Assembly: GCA_964247385.1 (NCBI GenBank)
Contig: CAXTUB010000008.1
Span: forward strand, 90,844 to 154,843
DNA length: 64,000 nucleotides
Direction: 5' to 3'
DNA from: TMP-86 sp964247385
GTDB taxonomy: Bacteria; Pseudomonadota; Gammaproteobacteria; Steroidobacterales; Steroidobacteraceae
Part shown: piece after piece, positions 34,756 through 44,047 of the stretch
Numbering within the stretch: position 1 is the stretch's first letter
Layout of the letters: each line of letters opens with the position of its first letter
Made by a program: the position numbers and the translations under genes
The notes under the pieces: model-generated
What the model saw: the letters and a program-made list of their open reading frames with translations, nothing else
The model's database searches: none
What the model was told of the DNA's origin: nothing

Positions 34756-37700
34756 CAGACGCTCCGCCGGTATTGGCCGCCGACTTCGTACAGCGCGCGC
34801 GAGATTTGACCGAGCGAGCAGCTCTGCACCGTGCTCATGAGCTCGGCAAACACGTTACGCCGCTCGGCTGCGGCGGATTGCAGCGTGCGAAGCGCCGCGG
34901 GCGCGCTGCGCGCATGGCGAGACTGAAATTCACGCACACCGGCAACTTGCGCCTGCTTCTCTTCCTCGGTGGAGCGGATCAGCGCAGTGGATGCAATTTC
35001 CTTGTCCGCATCACGCGAGCTCAGGAAAGTATTGACCCCGATCAGCGGAAGCGTGCCGTCGTGTTTCTTGGTCTCGTAGTACAAGCTTTCCTCCTGAATC
35101 TTGCCGCGCTGATACATGCTCTCCATGGCGCCGAGCACGCCGCCGCGCGCGGAAATGGCTTCAAATTCCTGGTAGACCGCCTCCTCCACGAGATCGGTGA
35201 GTGTCTCGATCAAGTGCGAGCCCGACCACGGGTTCTGATTCATATGGATGCCTAGCTCCCGATTGATGATGAGTTGAATGGCGACGGCGCGGCGCACGCT
35301 TTCTTCAGTGGGTGTCGTGAGCGCTTCGTCATACGCATTGGTGTGCAGAGAATTGCAATGGTCCAACAACGCATAAAGCGCTTGCAGGGTGGTGCGGATG
35401 TCGTTGAACTGAATTTCCTGCGCGTGCAGCGATCGCCCGGAAGTTTGAATGTGATATTTCAGCATCTGGCTGCGCGCCGCGCCTGCATAACGCTCGCGCA
35501 TGGCGCGCGCCCAGATGCGCCGCGCTACGCGCCCGATGACCGCATATTCGGCATCCATGCCGTTCGAGAAGAAAAAGGATAGATTCGGCGCGAAGTCATC
35601 GATGTGCATGCCGCGCGAAAGGTAATACTCGACGATCGTGAAGCCATTCGCGAGAGTGAACGCGAGCTGGGTCACGGGGTTCGCGCCCGCTTCTGCGATG
35701 TGGTAGCCGCTGATGGATACGGAATAAAAATTGCGCATGTCGTGTTCGATGAAGAACTGCTGCACGTCGCCCATCAGGCGCAGCGCAAATTCCGTGGAGA
35801 AGATGCAGGTGTTCTGCGCTTGGTCTTCCTTCAGAATGTCGGCCTGCACCGTGCCGCGCACGCGCCGCAACGCGCCAGCGCGCACCTCCGTGTACTCACC
35901 TTCGCTCAATACGCCATCCGCGATCATTCGTTCGGATGAAAAGCCCAGGAATGCGAGCCCGGAGCCATCGTGACCTGGCGGAAGCTCGGCTCGATAAACG
36001 GGCACTTTGCCTTCCGCCGCGAGAATTTCCTCATGGAGGGTTTGGATGCGTGCTTGCGCCGCATCCCATCGACCGTTCGATTTGAGGAATTGCTCGACTT
36101 GTTGATCCACCACCGTGTTCATGAACATCGCCAGCAGCATGGGCGCCGGACCATTGATGGTCATTGATACCGAAGTCGCCGGCGCGCACAAATCAAAGCC
36201 TGAATACAAGCGCTTCATATCATCGAGGGTTGCAATGGATACGCCCGAATTGCCTGTGCGTCCGTAGATATCCGGCCGCACGTCGGGGTCTTCGCCATAC
36301 AGCGTGGTGGAATCGAATGCCGTCGACAAACGCGTTGCGGCCGAATCGCGTGCCAAATAATGGAAGCGCCGATTGGTGCGCTCGGGGCCGCCTTCTCCCG
36401 CAAACATCCGCAGAGGGTCTTCGGCCTCGCGCCGATAAGGATAGACGCCGCATGTGAAGGGGTAAGCGCCCGGTAAGTTCTCGTTCAACAGAAAATGCAG
36501 AGTCGACCCCAGATCACTCGTGCGTGGCGCCGCGATTTTAGGAATGCGCAAGCGGCTCAAAGATTCCGTGTAGTTCTCACCGCGCATGGGCTTGCCGCGC
36601 ACCGAGTACACGTACTGACCGGACAGGACGGCCTCGCGCCGCGCGGGCCACGCTCTGAGCTGCTCCAGCTCATCGGCCGGCAACTCCCGCAACGCTTCGT
36701 TGTAGCGCTCGCGCAGAATCCTTCGAGTCGAGTCATCATCGGATCGGAGCGTCTCTTCAGAAAAAGGTTCGAGCATGGGCGGGAGAGAGGCTGCGGGAAG
36801 CGAGCTCAGCGCTGCATGCAGACCCGCCGCGCGTCGCGCCGCCGCGACGCTTGCGTCGGCGCGCTCGCGAATGCGCCGCCCGTCGCGGGCAATTTCCGCA
36901 AGATATCCGCTCTTGCTGTTGGGGATCAGCGGCTCGAGCGCGACCGCCACAGGCGCCGACGGCGCGTCCACCTTCCAAGAAACTCTTGCTGCGCGGGTCA
37001 ACGCTTCGTTCAGCTCGAGCCGTTGGTTCTGTTCGAGTCGCTCATTCGGTTCGAGCCTCTCGCAAATCGCCGCGAACAACCGATTGACGCCGGGGTCGTC
37101 GAAGCGGCTTGCGATGGTGGCGTGGACCGGTAATTCCGCATCCGCCGCTTTGGCGTGTTGCGGATGATTGCGGCGCCATTGCTTGCGAATGTCGCGCAAG
37201 GCATCGGCCGCGCCGCGCTTTTCGAATTTGTTGAGAGCGATGAGATCAGCGCAATCGAGCATGTCGATTTTTTCCAGCTGGCTCGCCGCGCCGTACTCGC
37301 TGGTCATGACGTAGAGCGAAAGGTCGACGAAATCCGTGATCTCACTGTCGGACTGCCCTGTGCCGGCGGTCTCGACCAGGATCAAATCGAACTTCGCGAG
37401 CTGCATGAGGCCGATGACGGACTCCAGCACCGCAGAGCTCGAAGCGTTGCGGCGCCGCGTCGCCAACGAGCGCATGAAAATGCGCTCACTCGACAAGGCA
37501 TTCATGCGAATGCGATCGCCGAGAAGCGCGCCTCCCGAGCGCCGTCGCGTGGGATCCATGGCGATGACGCCGATTTGCCGCTCCGGAAAGTGGCGCACGA
37601 TGCGCAGCAACAACTCATCGGTAAGACTGGATTTGCCGGCGCCGCCCGAGCCCGTGATGCCGACTACCGGCGCGTGGGTCTTCGGCTTGTTGAGCGCTCG

Positions 37701-38282
37701 CTGCAGCCACTCCGGGACGCCGCTCTCATGACTGGCTTCCAGTGCCGTGATTGCCCGAGCCAGGGTCTTTGGGTCTCGTGCGCTCACAGGCCCAGGCGCG
37801 AAGCGTGGCTTGGGTGATGCGCGCACGCGCGCAAATACGTCATCCATCATTCCATCGAGTCCCAGACGCCGGCCATCTTCCGGCGTGTAGATTTTCTCAA
37901 CACCCTTCGCCTCGAGCATTGCGATCTCGTGCGGTGCGATGGTGCCGCCGCCGCCTACGATGATGCGGATATGCGCGCAATCCAGCTCGCGCAACATGTC
38001 CGCCATGTACGCGAAATATTCGTTGTGGCCGCCTTGATAAGACGACACGGCGATGGCATCGGCATCCTCTTGGATTGCGGCACGCACGATATCCGCCACC
38101 GAGCGGTTGTGCCCCAGATGCACGACTTCTGCACCGCGCGCTTGCAATAGGCGGCGGATCATATTGATGGCGGCATCGTGCCCATCGAAGAGTGAGGCCG
38201 CCGAGACGAAACGCAGCGGCGCGGCGTCGACGGAAGCGTCCGCGCTCAACAAAGATCTGGAGGAGGCAGGTCGTGAAGACAT
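34755..38282 (-). CDS. icmF: Fused isobutyryl-CoA mutase (B12 domain, G-protein chaperone, mutase)
   Basis: A 1175-residue coenzyme-B12 enzyme that rearranges isobutyryl-CoA to n-butyryl-CoA or related branched acyl-CoAs. Residues ~25-155 are the cobalamin-binding domain (SLFDGHDAAINMIRR, then IIVGGGGTIAPHE). Residues ~205-420 are a MeaB-like GTPase (GITGSGGAGKSSLTDELL, RRRSGGALLGDR, NKFEKRG). From ~510 to the end is the mutase barrel. This order is the IcmF arrangement. Start ATG 38282 is chosen over TTG 38294 because GAGG stands 6 bases before it. A TetR gene is divergent upstream. Confidence 0.95.
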   Translation of the reverse strand: MSSRPASSRSLLSADASVDAAPLRFVSAASLFDGHDAAINMIRRLLQARGAEVVHLGHNRSVADIVRAAIQEDADAIAVSSYQGGHNEYFAYMADMLRELDCAHIRIIVGGGGTIAPHEIAMLEAKGVEKIYTPEDGRRLGLDGMMDDVFARVRASPKPRFAPGPVSARDPKTLARAITALEASHESGVPEWLQRALNKPKTHAPVVGITGSGGAGKSSLTDELLLRIVRHFPERQIGVIAMDPTRRRSGGALLGDRIRMNALSSERIFMRSLATRRRNASSSAVLESVIGLMQLAKFDLILVETAGTGQSDSEITDFVDLSLYVMTSEYGAASQLEKIDMLDCADLIALNKFEKRGAADALRDIRKQWRRNHPQHAKAADAELPVHATIASRFDDPGVNRLFAAICERLEPNERLEQNQRLELNEALTRAARVSWKVDAPSAPVAVALEPLIPNSKSGYLAEIARDGRRIRERADASVAAARRAAGLHAALSSLPAASLPPMLEPFSEETLRSDDDSTRRILRERYNEALRELPADELEQLRAWPARREAVLSGQYVYSVRGKPMRGENYTESLSRLRIPKIAAPRTSDLGSTLHFLLNENLPGAYPFTCGVYPYRREAEDPLRMFAGEGGPERTNRRFHYLARDSAATRLSTAFDSTTLYGEDPDVRPDIYGRTGNSGVSIATLDDMKRLYSGFDLCAPATSVSMTINGPAPMLLAMFMNTVVDQQVEQFLKSNGRWDAAQARIQTLHEEILAAEGKVPVYRAELPPGHDGSGLAFLGFSSERMIADGVLSEGEYTEVRAGALRRVRGTVQADILKEDQAQNTCIFSTEFALRLMGDVQQFFIEHDMRNFYSVSISGYHIAEAGANPVTQLAFTLANGFTIVEYYLSRGMHIDDFAPNLSFFFSNGMDAEYAVIGRVARRIWARAMRERYAGAARSQMLKYHIQTSGRSLHAQEIQFNDIRTTLQALYALLDHCNSLHTNAYDEALTTPTEESVRRAVAIQLIINRELGIHMNQNPWSGSHLIETLTDLVEEAVYQEFEAISARGGVLGAMESMYQRGKIQEESLYYETKKHDGTLPLIGVNTFLSSRDADKEIASTALIRSTEEEKQAQVAGVREFQSRHARSAPAALRTLQSAAAERRNVFAELMSTVQSCSLGQISRALYEVGGQYRRSV

Positions 38283-38320
38283 GGAGGGCCTCAAGCCGAG
38301 TACGTGTGCCGGTTACGGAT

Positions 38321-38369
38321 GAGTAGCTTGTTTACTCGCGAGTATAGTCGCATACTCCGAGGCCAACAA
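38321..38369. promoter_or_regulatory. Divergent icmF/tetR promoters with nested TetR-type operators
   Basis: Inverted repeats GAGTA-N7-TACTC (38321-38337) and GAGTA-N8-TACTC (38340-38357) stand side by side. Their inner halves form a perfect ACTCGCGAGT palindrome (38334-38343). A plus-strand promoter TTGTTT (38328-38333), 17 bp, CATACT (38351-38356) faces tetR. A minus-strand promoter TTGTTG (38369-38364), 17 bp, TATACT (38346-38341) faces icmF. The repeats cover both -10 regions, so the regulator could silence both genes at once. Confidence 0.65.
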
Positions 38370-38382
38370 GCACGGAAGTCAC

Positions 38383-39114
38383 ATGTCTTCACGCGGAGCA
38401 TTTGCGAGGGCCGCTGCGCGCAAGCCCACTGCCAACAAGCGGGTGCCAGCAGCCGGCGCAGCGCCGGTTGCGAATGCAGCGCCAGACATCGGCGCGGCGT
38501 CGGCGGCCTTCTCGCCATGGAAATCAGTCTCGGATCGCGCGCGCGAGCGCGAGTTGAAGCGCGAAGCGGTGGTGCTTGCCGCTGCCCACGTCTTTCGCAA
38601 GCAGGGCTATCACCACACTTCGATCGATGACATTGCGGCGCGGCTGAAGGTGAGCAAGCCGACCATTTATCATTACCTCAATAACAAGGAAGAGATTCTG
38701 TTCGAGTGCTTTCGCAGCGGCCTCGATCTCGTCAAATCGTCCTTGGATCGCGCGCAAGCGTCGCAGGGCGATGCGCTCGAGCGCCTCGCAGAGGTCATTC
38801 GCGGCTATGTGCAAGCCATCACATCGGAGTTCGGCTGGTGCATGGTGCGAGCGGAAGACCAGGACTTGAGCCCCGTGATGAGCCGGCGCATCAACGCTCT
38901 CAAGGCCGAAATCGACCGCGGCATTCGAACGCTGATTACGGCGGGAATCAAAGAAGGCAGCATCCGCGCCTGCGACGCCAAGATGACGGCATTCGCTTTG
39001 GCGGGCGCCCTCAATTGGATCTCACATTGGCATCGGGCTGATGCGGAGCTGACCCCCGATCAAATTGCTGACCGCTTCATCGAAACCTTTGTCAGAGGGC
39101 TGGCCGCGCGCTGA
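38383..39114 (+). CDS. TetR/AcrR-family transcriptional regulator
   Basis: 243 residues. A low-complexity Ala-rich N-terminal extension (~45 residues) precedes the DNA-binding domain REAVVLAAAHVFRKQGYHHT...IDDIAARLKVSKPTIYHYLNNKEEILF, a textbook TetR helix-turn-helix. The C-terminal ligand-binding domain resembles acyl-CoA-responsive members (inference). GGAAG precedes the ATG. It is divergent from icmF, shares the operator region, and probably represses icmF, the dehydrogenase gene and itself until an acyl-CoA binds. Its 3' end overlaps the convergent glycosyltransferase gene by 23 bp. Confidence 0.9.
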   Translation: MSSRGAFARAAARKPTANKRVPAAGAAPVANAAPDIGAASAAFSPWKSVSDRARERELKREAVVLAAAHVFRKQGYHHTSIDDIAARLKVSKPTIYHYLNNKEEILFECFRSGLDLVKSSLDRAQASQGDALERLAEVIRGYVQAITSEFGWCMVRAEDQDLSPVMSRRINALKAEIDRGIRTLITAGIKEGSIRACDAKMTAFALAGALNWISHWHRADAELTPDQIADRFIETFVRGLAAR

Positions 39115-40828
39115 GTGCCGTGGGCTCGCGCATCCACAACGAGTAGCCGCGGCCTTGCGGCAGCGAAAACTGCGCGAGTGGCCGCCAACCGGGCGGTGCC
39201 GGCGATTCACTCCGCGCGCGCACGAGGAGCAGAGCGTGCGCCGGCGGCACAGTGTCCGTAGTGCTGGGCGCGCCTAATCCATGCGCAGCGCTCGACGCAT
39301 CGAGCGTGCGCGCACGCGTGGTCACATAGAGATCGACGAACGCGCGCGTCGTCTCATCGGGAGCGAGCAAGTACAATTCGCGGCCGCGGGTCGCGCGTTC
39401 GATCGCGCGGCCGAGCGCAGGCAGGTCTTCACGCGGATTGATCTGCGAATACAAGGCTGCCACCGGCGCAGTGCTCAGTAATGCAAGCGCGGCCAGGCAC
39501 CACGCAAGAGTCATCGAGGTGGCGCGCGTGCGCGCGCGCGCCGCTGCATGCCACGCGGCCAGTGCGGCAATCGCTCCGCCGCTGACCGCGATCGCCAACT
39601 GCGCAATGCCGGCGTCTGTTCTTGAGGAGGATCGCGATGCCTGGTAGGCGAGCCAGGCGACCGCAAGCGGCACGAGACACGCCATCATTCCAATCATGAC
39701 TGCGGTCATGCGCAACGCGGTAACGTCCCACCGCGTGCGTTGCTCGGAAGTCCGCAGCGACCACCACGCACCGAGCAGGGCAAATCCTGGAAGGAGCGAG
39801 ACCGCATAGACGTTGCGTGCAGTCGCCGAAACCGACAGAAAAATCAACGCAGGAATGATGGCGGCGGCCGAAAAACGTAGCACACGGATTTCGCTGGAGA
39901 GCTCTTCTGATGGCGAGCGCTTGCGGGTTATGCGACGCCAGCCTGCGTACAGGGCGGCGGCCAGCAGCAGGGTCCATGGCCATACCGTCAATGGGAGCTC
40001 GACCAGATACTTACCGGGATAGTTCGTGTGTGCGCTGCTGTATTGCAAAGCGGCTGGCGCATTCACCGGCATGATGCGTCCCGCCAGATTGTTCCAGAAA
40101 AAAACTCTGAGCAGCTCGGCGCCGTCGGGTCGCGAATACACCGCCATGATCCAAGGCACGATGAGGGCCGCGGCGATCGGCAAGCCTGCGTAGAACGAAG
40201 GCCGCAAGAGTTCGCGCCAGCGCTGATCCCAGACGATGAGAGTGAGCAAGCAGCTGATCGGCGTGAGACACGCGAGCAGACTCTTGCTCATGAATGCGAG
40301 CGCCAAGCCCAGATGCATGGCGGTGTATCCGGCAATGCGCGATGCGCGGCCGCGCGCGTAAAATCCATGGGCGAGGCCCGCGAGCGCCAGAGTCGAAAAA
40401 GCGAATGCCGGCGCGTCGGTCGCAAGCCAGATGATGGCCTGATAACCCAACATGAAACTGCCGACGGCCGCGGCCGCGACGCATGGTCCGGGCGGCGCCA
40501 GGAATCGACTCGCCAACACACCAGCGCTCACCACTGCGATGAGTCCGTACAGAAGATTGGGCAAGCGCATCGCGCCGAGCGACGGGCCAAAGGCGCGAAT
40601 GGCTGCCGCGGCTACCCAATAGGTCAGCGGCGGTTTTTCACAGAAGCTCTCGCCTGCCAATACGGGAACCGATCGGTCGGTCTGCCAACTCATGCGCCAT
40701 GCGATATCGGCTTCGCGCGGCTCATCCGGCGTCCACAGAGTCCGCGTGAACAATCCAACGCTCCAAGCGCAGAGCATGGCGCCGATCACGAGTGCCCAAG
40801 GCAGCACCCGCATTTTGGGCTGCGTCAA
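39092..40828 (-). CDS. GT39/ArnT-like membrane glycosyltransferase
   Basis: 578 residues with about 12 hydrophobic segments. The first periplasmic loop holds WTPDEPREADIAWRM with the Asp-Glu pair needed for catalysis in the PMT/ArnT superfamily, followed by FCEKPPLTYWVAA. Such enzymes move a sugar from a polyprenyl-phosphate carrier to lipid A, protein or another acceptor at the periplasmic face. The ATG overlaps the pdeM stop (ATGA), making it the last gene of the ligase cluster transcript, although no DNA-repair role is known for this family. Confidence 0.85.
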   Translation of the reverse strand: MTQPKMRVLPWALVIGAMLCAWSVGLFTRTLWTPDEPREADIAWRMSWQTDRSVPVLAGESFCEKPPLTYWVAAAAIRAFGPSLGAMRLPNLLYGLIAVVSAGVLASRFLAPPGPCVAAAAVGSFMLGYQAIIWLATDAPAFAFSTLALAGLAHGFYARGRASRIAGYTAMHLGLALAFMSKSLLACLTPISCLLTLIVWDQRWRELLRPSFYAGLPIAAALIVPWIMAVYSRPDGAELLRVFFWNNLAGRIMPVNAPAALQYSSAHTNYPGKYLVELPLTVWPWTLLLAAALYAGWRRITRKRSPSEELSSEIRVLRFSAAAIIPALIFLSVSATARNVYAVSLLPGFALLGAWWSLRTSEQRTRWDVTALRMTAVMIGMMACLVPLAVAWLAYQASRSSSRTDAGIAQLAIAVSGGAIAALAAWHAAARARTRATSMTLAWCLAALALLSTAPVAALYSQINPREDLPALGRAIERATRGRELYLLAPDETTRAFVDLYVTTRARTLDASSAAHGLGAPSTTDTVPPAHALLLVRARSESPAPPGWRPLAQFSLPQGRGYSLWMREPTALSARPAL

Positions 40829-41565
40829 GATGCGCTGAAGCGGCGAGCGCGGACGTAAGACTCGGCCGGTGCCTCCGACGTTCGTTGCGCAACATCCGGC
40901 GCACGGATCGCAATGACCTCGTGCGCGGCCACCGCGTACAAATCGTCCTCATCGGCCGGGCGCACGTTCTCGCCACCCGTGAAAATCCCAAACGCCGGCA
41001 ACACGGCGTGGGCTGCACAAAACCAGAAGATGGGCACCCGCGCGCGATCCCCGCTGTGCGAATGCATCACCAGCATGGGGTGAATATGGCCGCACAGAAC
41101 ATAACCGCGGCTGCGCGCGGCGCTCCGCGCGCGCGCCAAGCAAGGCTGATGGGCGAACGTGAACGGCGGGTCGAGCAATTCGTCTGCATGCCAGTTCAGC
41201 CGATCGGGCCGAAAGCCGTGCCCGCCGTGACGGTCGTGATTACCCGCCACGATGTCGACGCGAAGCGCTGGGTGTTGCGTGAGCCACGCATCCAAGCACG
41301 CGGCGAAATCACCGCTCCGGTGCGGAGCGCCGTGAAAGAAATCACCCAATACGACCAAGCGCTCGATTCCATGCCGCTCGATGAGCCGCGTCAAGCGCGC
41401 GAGATCGAAAGAGCTCATGCCCGAAGGGATTGCAACCCCCGCGCTTCTAAAGACCCCATCCTTGCCAAAATGCGTATCGGCGACGATGACGGTGCGGCGC
41501 GCGGGCCAGATCACGGCGCGCTCGCCGCTCAGCCATAGCGATTCGCCCGCCCGCTCAATGCGCAT
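40825..41565 (-). CDS. pdeM: Ligase-associated metallophosphoesterase
   Basis: About 246 residues of the calcineurin-like phosphoesterase fold. Metal-binding motifs appear in order: ADTHFGK, LGDFFHG, AGNHDRHGG and CGHIHP. This is the phosphodiesterase that accompanies the ATP-dependent ligase, exonuclease and Lhr-type helicase in bacterial clusters, and it is expected to act on nucleic-acid ends. ATG 41565 overlaps the end of the helicase gene by 11 bp; an upstream TTG at 41580 is less likely. Confidence 0.93.
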   Translation of the reverse strand: MRIERAGESLWLSGERAVIWPARRTVIVADTHFGKDGVFRSAGVAIPSGMSSFDLARLTRLIERHGIERLVVLGDFFHGAPHRSGDFAACLDAWLTQHPALRVDIVAGNHDRHGGHGFRPDRLNWHADELLDPPFTFAHQPCLARARSAARSRGYVLCGHIHPMLVMHSHSGDRARVPIFWFCAAHAVLPAFGIFTGGENVRPADEDDLYAVAAHEVIAIRAPDVAQRTSEAPAESYVRARRFSAS

Positions 41566-44047
41566 TGGAAGTGCGCGCAAGTTTAGGCGGCGCTTGTGCT
41601 GCGCGCTCGAGCTGCTCGGCCATGCGGCTGACGCGGTCGCGCCAGGTCTCGGAGGAAATGATCTGACTCTGCAATCTCTCGGCCCATAGCGGAAAAGCGA
41701 GCGGCGTGAGCCGCGCGGTATCGACCAACATGATGGGCAGTTGCTCGAGCCGGCGCAAGCTCGCGGCGAGTCTCGTGGACTCGAGCTGGCGCGTCAATAC
41801 TTCCGAGCGGGCCTGACTGACGAGACGATTTTCCGGATCGAATTGCAGCAGCACATCGAAAATGAGGCTGGCCGAAGCTTGCACCTGTCGGTTGGGCCGC
41901 GGCCGGCCGGGAAAGCCTTGCTGCACGAGGCCCGCGATGCGGGCGATGTCGCGAAACGCGCGTCGCGCACCTTCCGACACATTGACGCAAGCGCGTAAGT
42001 CGTCGGCCAGATTTTCGATGCGCAGGGACTGCTCGAGTGCACCGCGCTCCACGCGATAGCTACGGTCGCTCAGCAACTCGAAGCCGTAATCGTTGAATGA
42101 CAGCCTGAAGGTGACGGGCGACTGGCGCGAAAGGCGCATGGCCATGAGCGTCGCCAGCCCCTCGTGAGCCATCCTGCCGGCAAAAGGATAAATGAACACG
42201 TGCGAACCCTCGCGCGACTGCGTGCGCTCGATCAGTAGCTCACGCGGATTCGGCAAGCGCGACCACCTTGCCTGCAGCTCCAGAATGGGTTGGAGAAATC
42301 TCACCTCGGGAGGCAGCGCGGCGGCATCCTCTCGAGGCGTGAGCCCCGCCGCCGCGCGCTCGAATAGTTCGAGTACCGCATCGGCCAACTCGCTCGACAA
42401 CGACATGCGTCCGCCTTGCCAGCGCGGCACATTGCGCGTGCGTTCCGTGGCGGGTTTCACGTACGCGGTCATGTCTTTCGTGCGGGCGAGACGCAGGCTT
42501 CTGCCAGCGAACAAGAACACATCGCCGATGCGCAAGCGTGCGATGAAGCCTTCCTCTATCTGCCCGAGCACCTTGCCATGTTGCAAGCGCACTTGCATGA
42601 CCTCGTCGCTGGTGATGGTGCCGATGTTGCTGCGATGGACACGCGCCGCGCGATCATCGATGGCGCGATATACGCCCGCCGGGTCGAGCTCGATGCGGTG
42701 GAATTGCGGATATGCCTTGAGTGCGCTGCCGCCGCGCTCGAGAAAGCCGAGCGCCCAGCGCCAATCCTCTTCATGCAGCGTGGCGTACGCATACGTGCGG
42801 CGGATCTCCTGCAACGTCGACGCCGGATCGAAACCCGGGCCGCACGCCAATGTCATGAGATGCTGCACCAGCACGTCCAAGCTATGCTCGATCGGCTCGC
42901 GGCCCTCGATGCGATTCGCGCGATACGCATCGCGCGCGCCCGCTATCTCCATGAGCTCCAACGAATGGGTGGGCACGCACAGCACGCGCGACGGCACGCC
43001 CGGGCGATGCCCGCTGCGCCCCGCGCGCTGCAGCAGCCGCGCCACGCCGCGCGGGCTGCCCACTTGAATCACTTGATCGACGGGTGAGAAGTCGACGCCG
43101 AGATCGAGCGAAGAAGTGCACACCACCAGCTTGAGCTCGCCCGCGCGCAGCGCAGACTCGATGCGCCGTCGAATGGGCTTGCCGATGGAGCCGTGGTGCA
43201 GCGCTGACACCGTGAGCCAGTCGAGCCGCCGCTCGATGAGGGCTTGATACCAGACTTCCGCTTGTGAGCGGGTATTGGTGAACACGAGGGTGGAGCGCGC
43301 CTGTTCGATGGCGTCGATGGTGGCAGGCAGAAGAGAAGTGCCGGTATGCCCGGCCCAGGCGAAGCGCTCGATCGACGGCGGAAACAGCGTCGAGATCTCG
43401 ATCTGCTTGTGCGACGGGCCTTGCACCAGCCGTCCGGGAACGTTCGGGCCGAGCAGCACATCGCGGGCTTGCTGCAAGTTGCCTAGAGTGGCCGATAAGC
43501 CCCAGGTGCGCATGGTGGGATTGCGCGTGCGCAGATGAGCAAGGCACAGCTCCAGTTGTACGCCACGCTTGCTCGCCATGAGCTCATGCCATTCATCGAC
43601 AATCACGCACCGCAAACCGTGCAGCTGTTGCTCGGTATCGGCCGCCGCGAGCAGAAGCGACAAGCTTTCGGGAGTGGTGATGAGTGCATGCGGTGGACGC
43701 TCCCGCTGCTTGCGCCGCTGCGCGCTCGTGGTATCGCCAGTGCGCATCTCGACGCGCCAATTGATTTTCACGCCGGCGGCCGCATTGCGCAGCGCCTCCA
43801 GCGAGTCGGAAGCCAGGGCGCGCAGCGGCGTGATCCACAACACTTGCAAGCCCTGCGTCGCCTCGCCCCCATCCATCGCCTCGATCAAAGGCCCCATCCA
43901 TACCGCCAAGGTCTTACCGCTGCCGGTCGATGCGTGCACCAAGCCCGATTCTCCGGCCAGGTACGCAGACCACACCTCACGCTGGAAATCGAATAATTCC
44001 CAGCCGTTCGATTCGAACCATTGCTCGGCGCGCTCGAAGCCGGTCAC
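41555..44047 (-). CDS. Ligase-associated Lhr-type DEXH helicase
   Basis: About 830 residues of superfamily 2. Motif I is HASTGSGKTLAVW, motif II is VDEWHE, and the second RecA domain has VCTSSLDLGVDFSPVDQVIQVGSPRGVARLLQRAGRSGHR. A winged-helix/Lhr-core region follows. It matches the Lhr-Core ATP-dependent 3'-5' helicase form linked with DNA ligase. Start GTG 44047 is used because it overlaps the ligase stop (GTGA) and gives the usual N-terminus TGFERAEQWFESNGWELFDF; the frame itself is open to 44065. Confidence 0.95.
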   Translation of the reverse strand: MTGFERAEQWFESNGWELFDFQREVWSAYLAGESGLVHASTGSGKTLAVWMGPLIEAMDGGEATQGLQVLWITPLRALASDSLEALRNAAAGVKINWRVEMRTGDTTSAQRRKQRERPPHALITTPESLSLLLAAADTEQQLHGLRCVIVDEWHELMASKRGVQLELCLAHLRTRNPTMRTWGLSATLGNLQQARDVLLGPNVPGRLVQGPSHKQIEISTLFPPSIERFAWAGHTGTSLLPATIDAIEQARSTLVFTNTRSQAEVWYQALIERRLDWLTVSALHHGSIGKPIRRRIESALRAGELKLVVCTSSLDLGVDFSPVDQVIQVGSPRGVARLLQRAGRSGHRPGVPSRVLCVPTHSLELMEIAGARDAYRANRIEGREPIEHSLDVLVQHLMTLACGPGFDPASTLQEIRRTYAYATLHEEDWRWALGFLERGGSALKAYPQFHRIELDPAGVYRAIDDRAARVHRSNIGTITSDEVMQVRLQHGKVLGQIEEGFIARLRIGDVFLFAGRSLRLARTKDMTAYVKPATERTRNVPRWQGGRMSLSSELADAVLELFERAAAGLTPREDAAALPPEVRFLQPILELQARWSRLPNPRELLIERTQSREGSHVFIYPFAGRMAHEGLATLMAMRLSRQSPVTFRLSFNDYGFELLSDRSYRVERGALEQSLRIENLADDLRACVNVSEGARRAFRDIARIAGLVQQGFPGRPRPNRQVQASASLIFDVLLQFDPENRLVSQARSEVLTRQLESTRLAASLRRLEQLPIMLVDTARLTPLAFPLWAERLQSQIISSETWRDRVSRMAEQLERAAQAPPKLARTSNAH

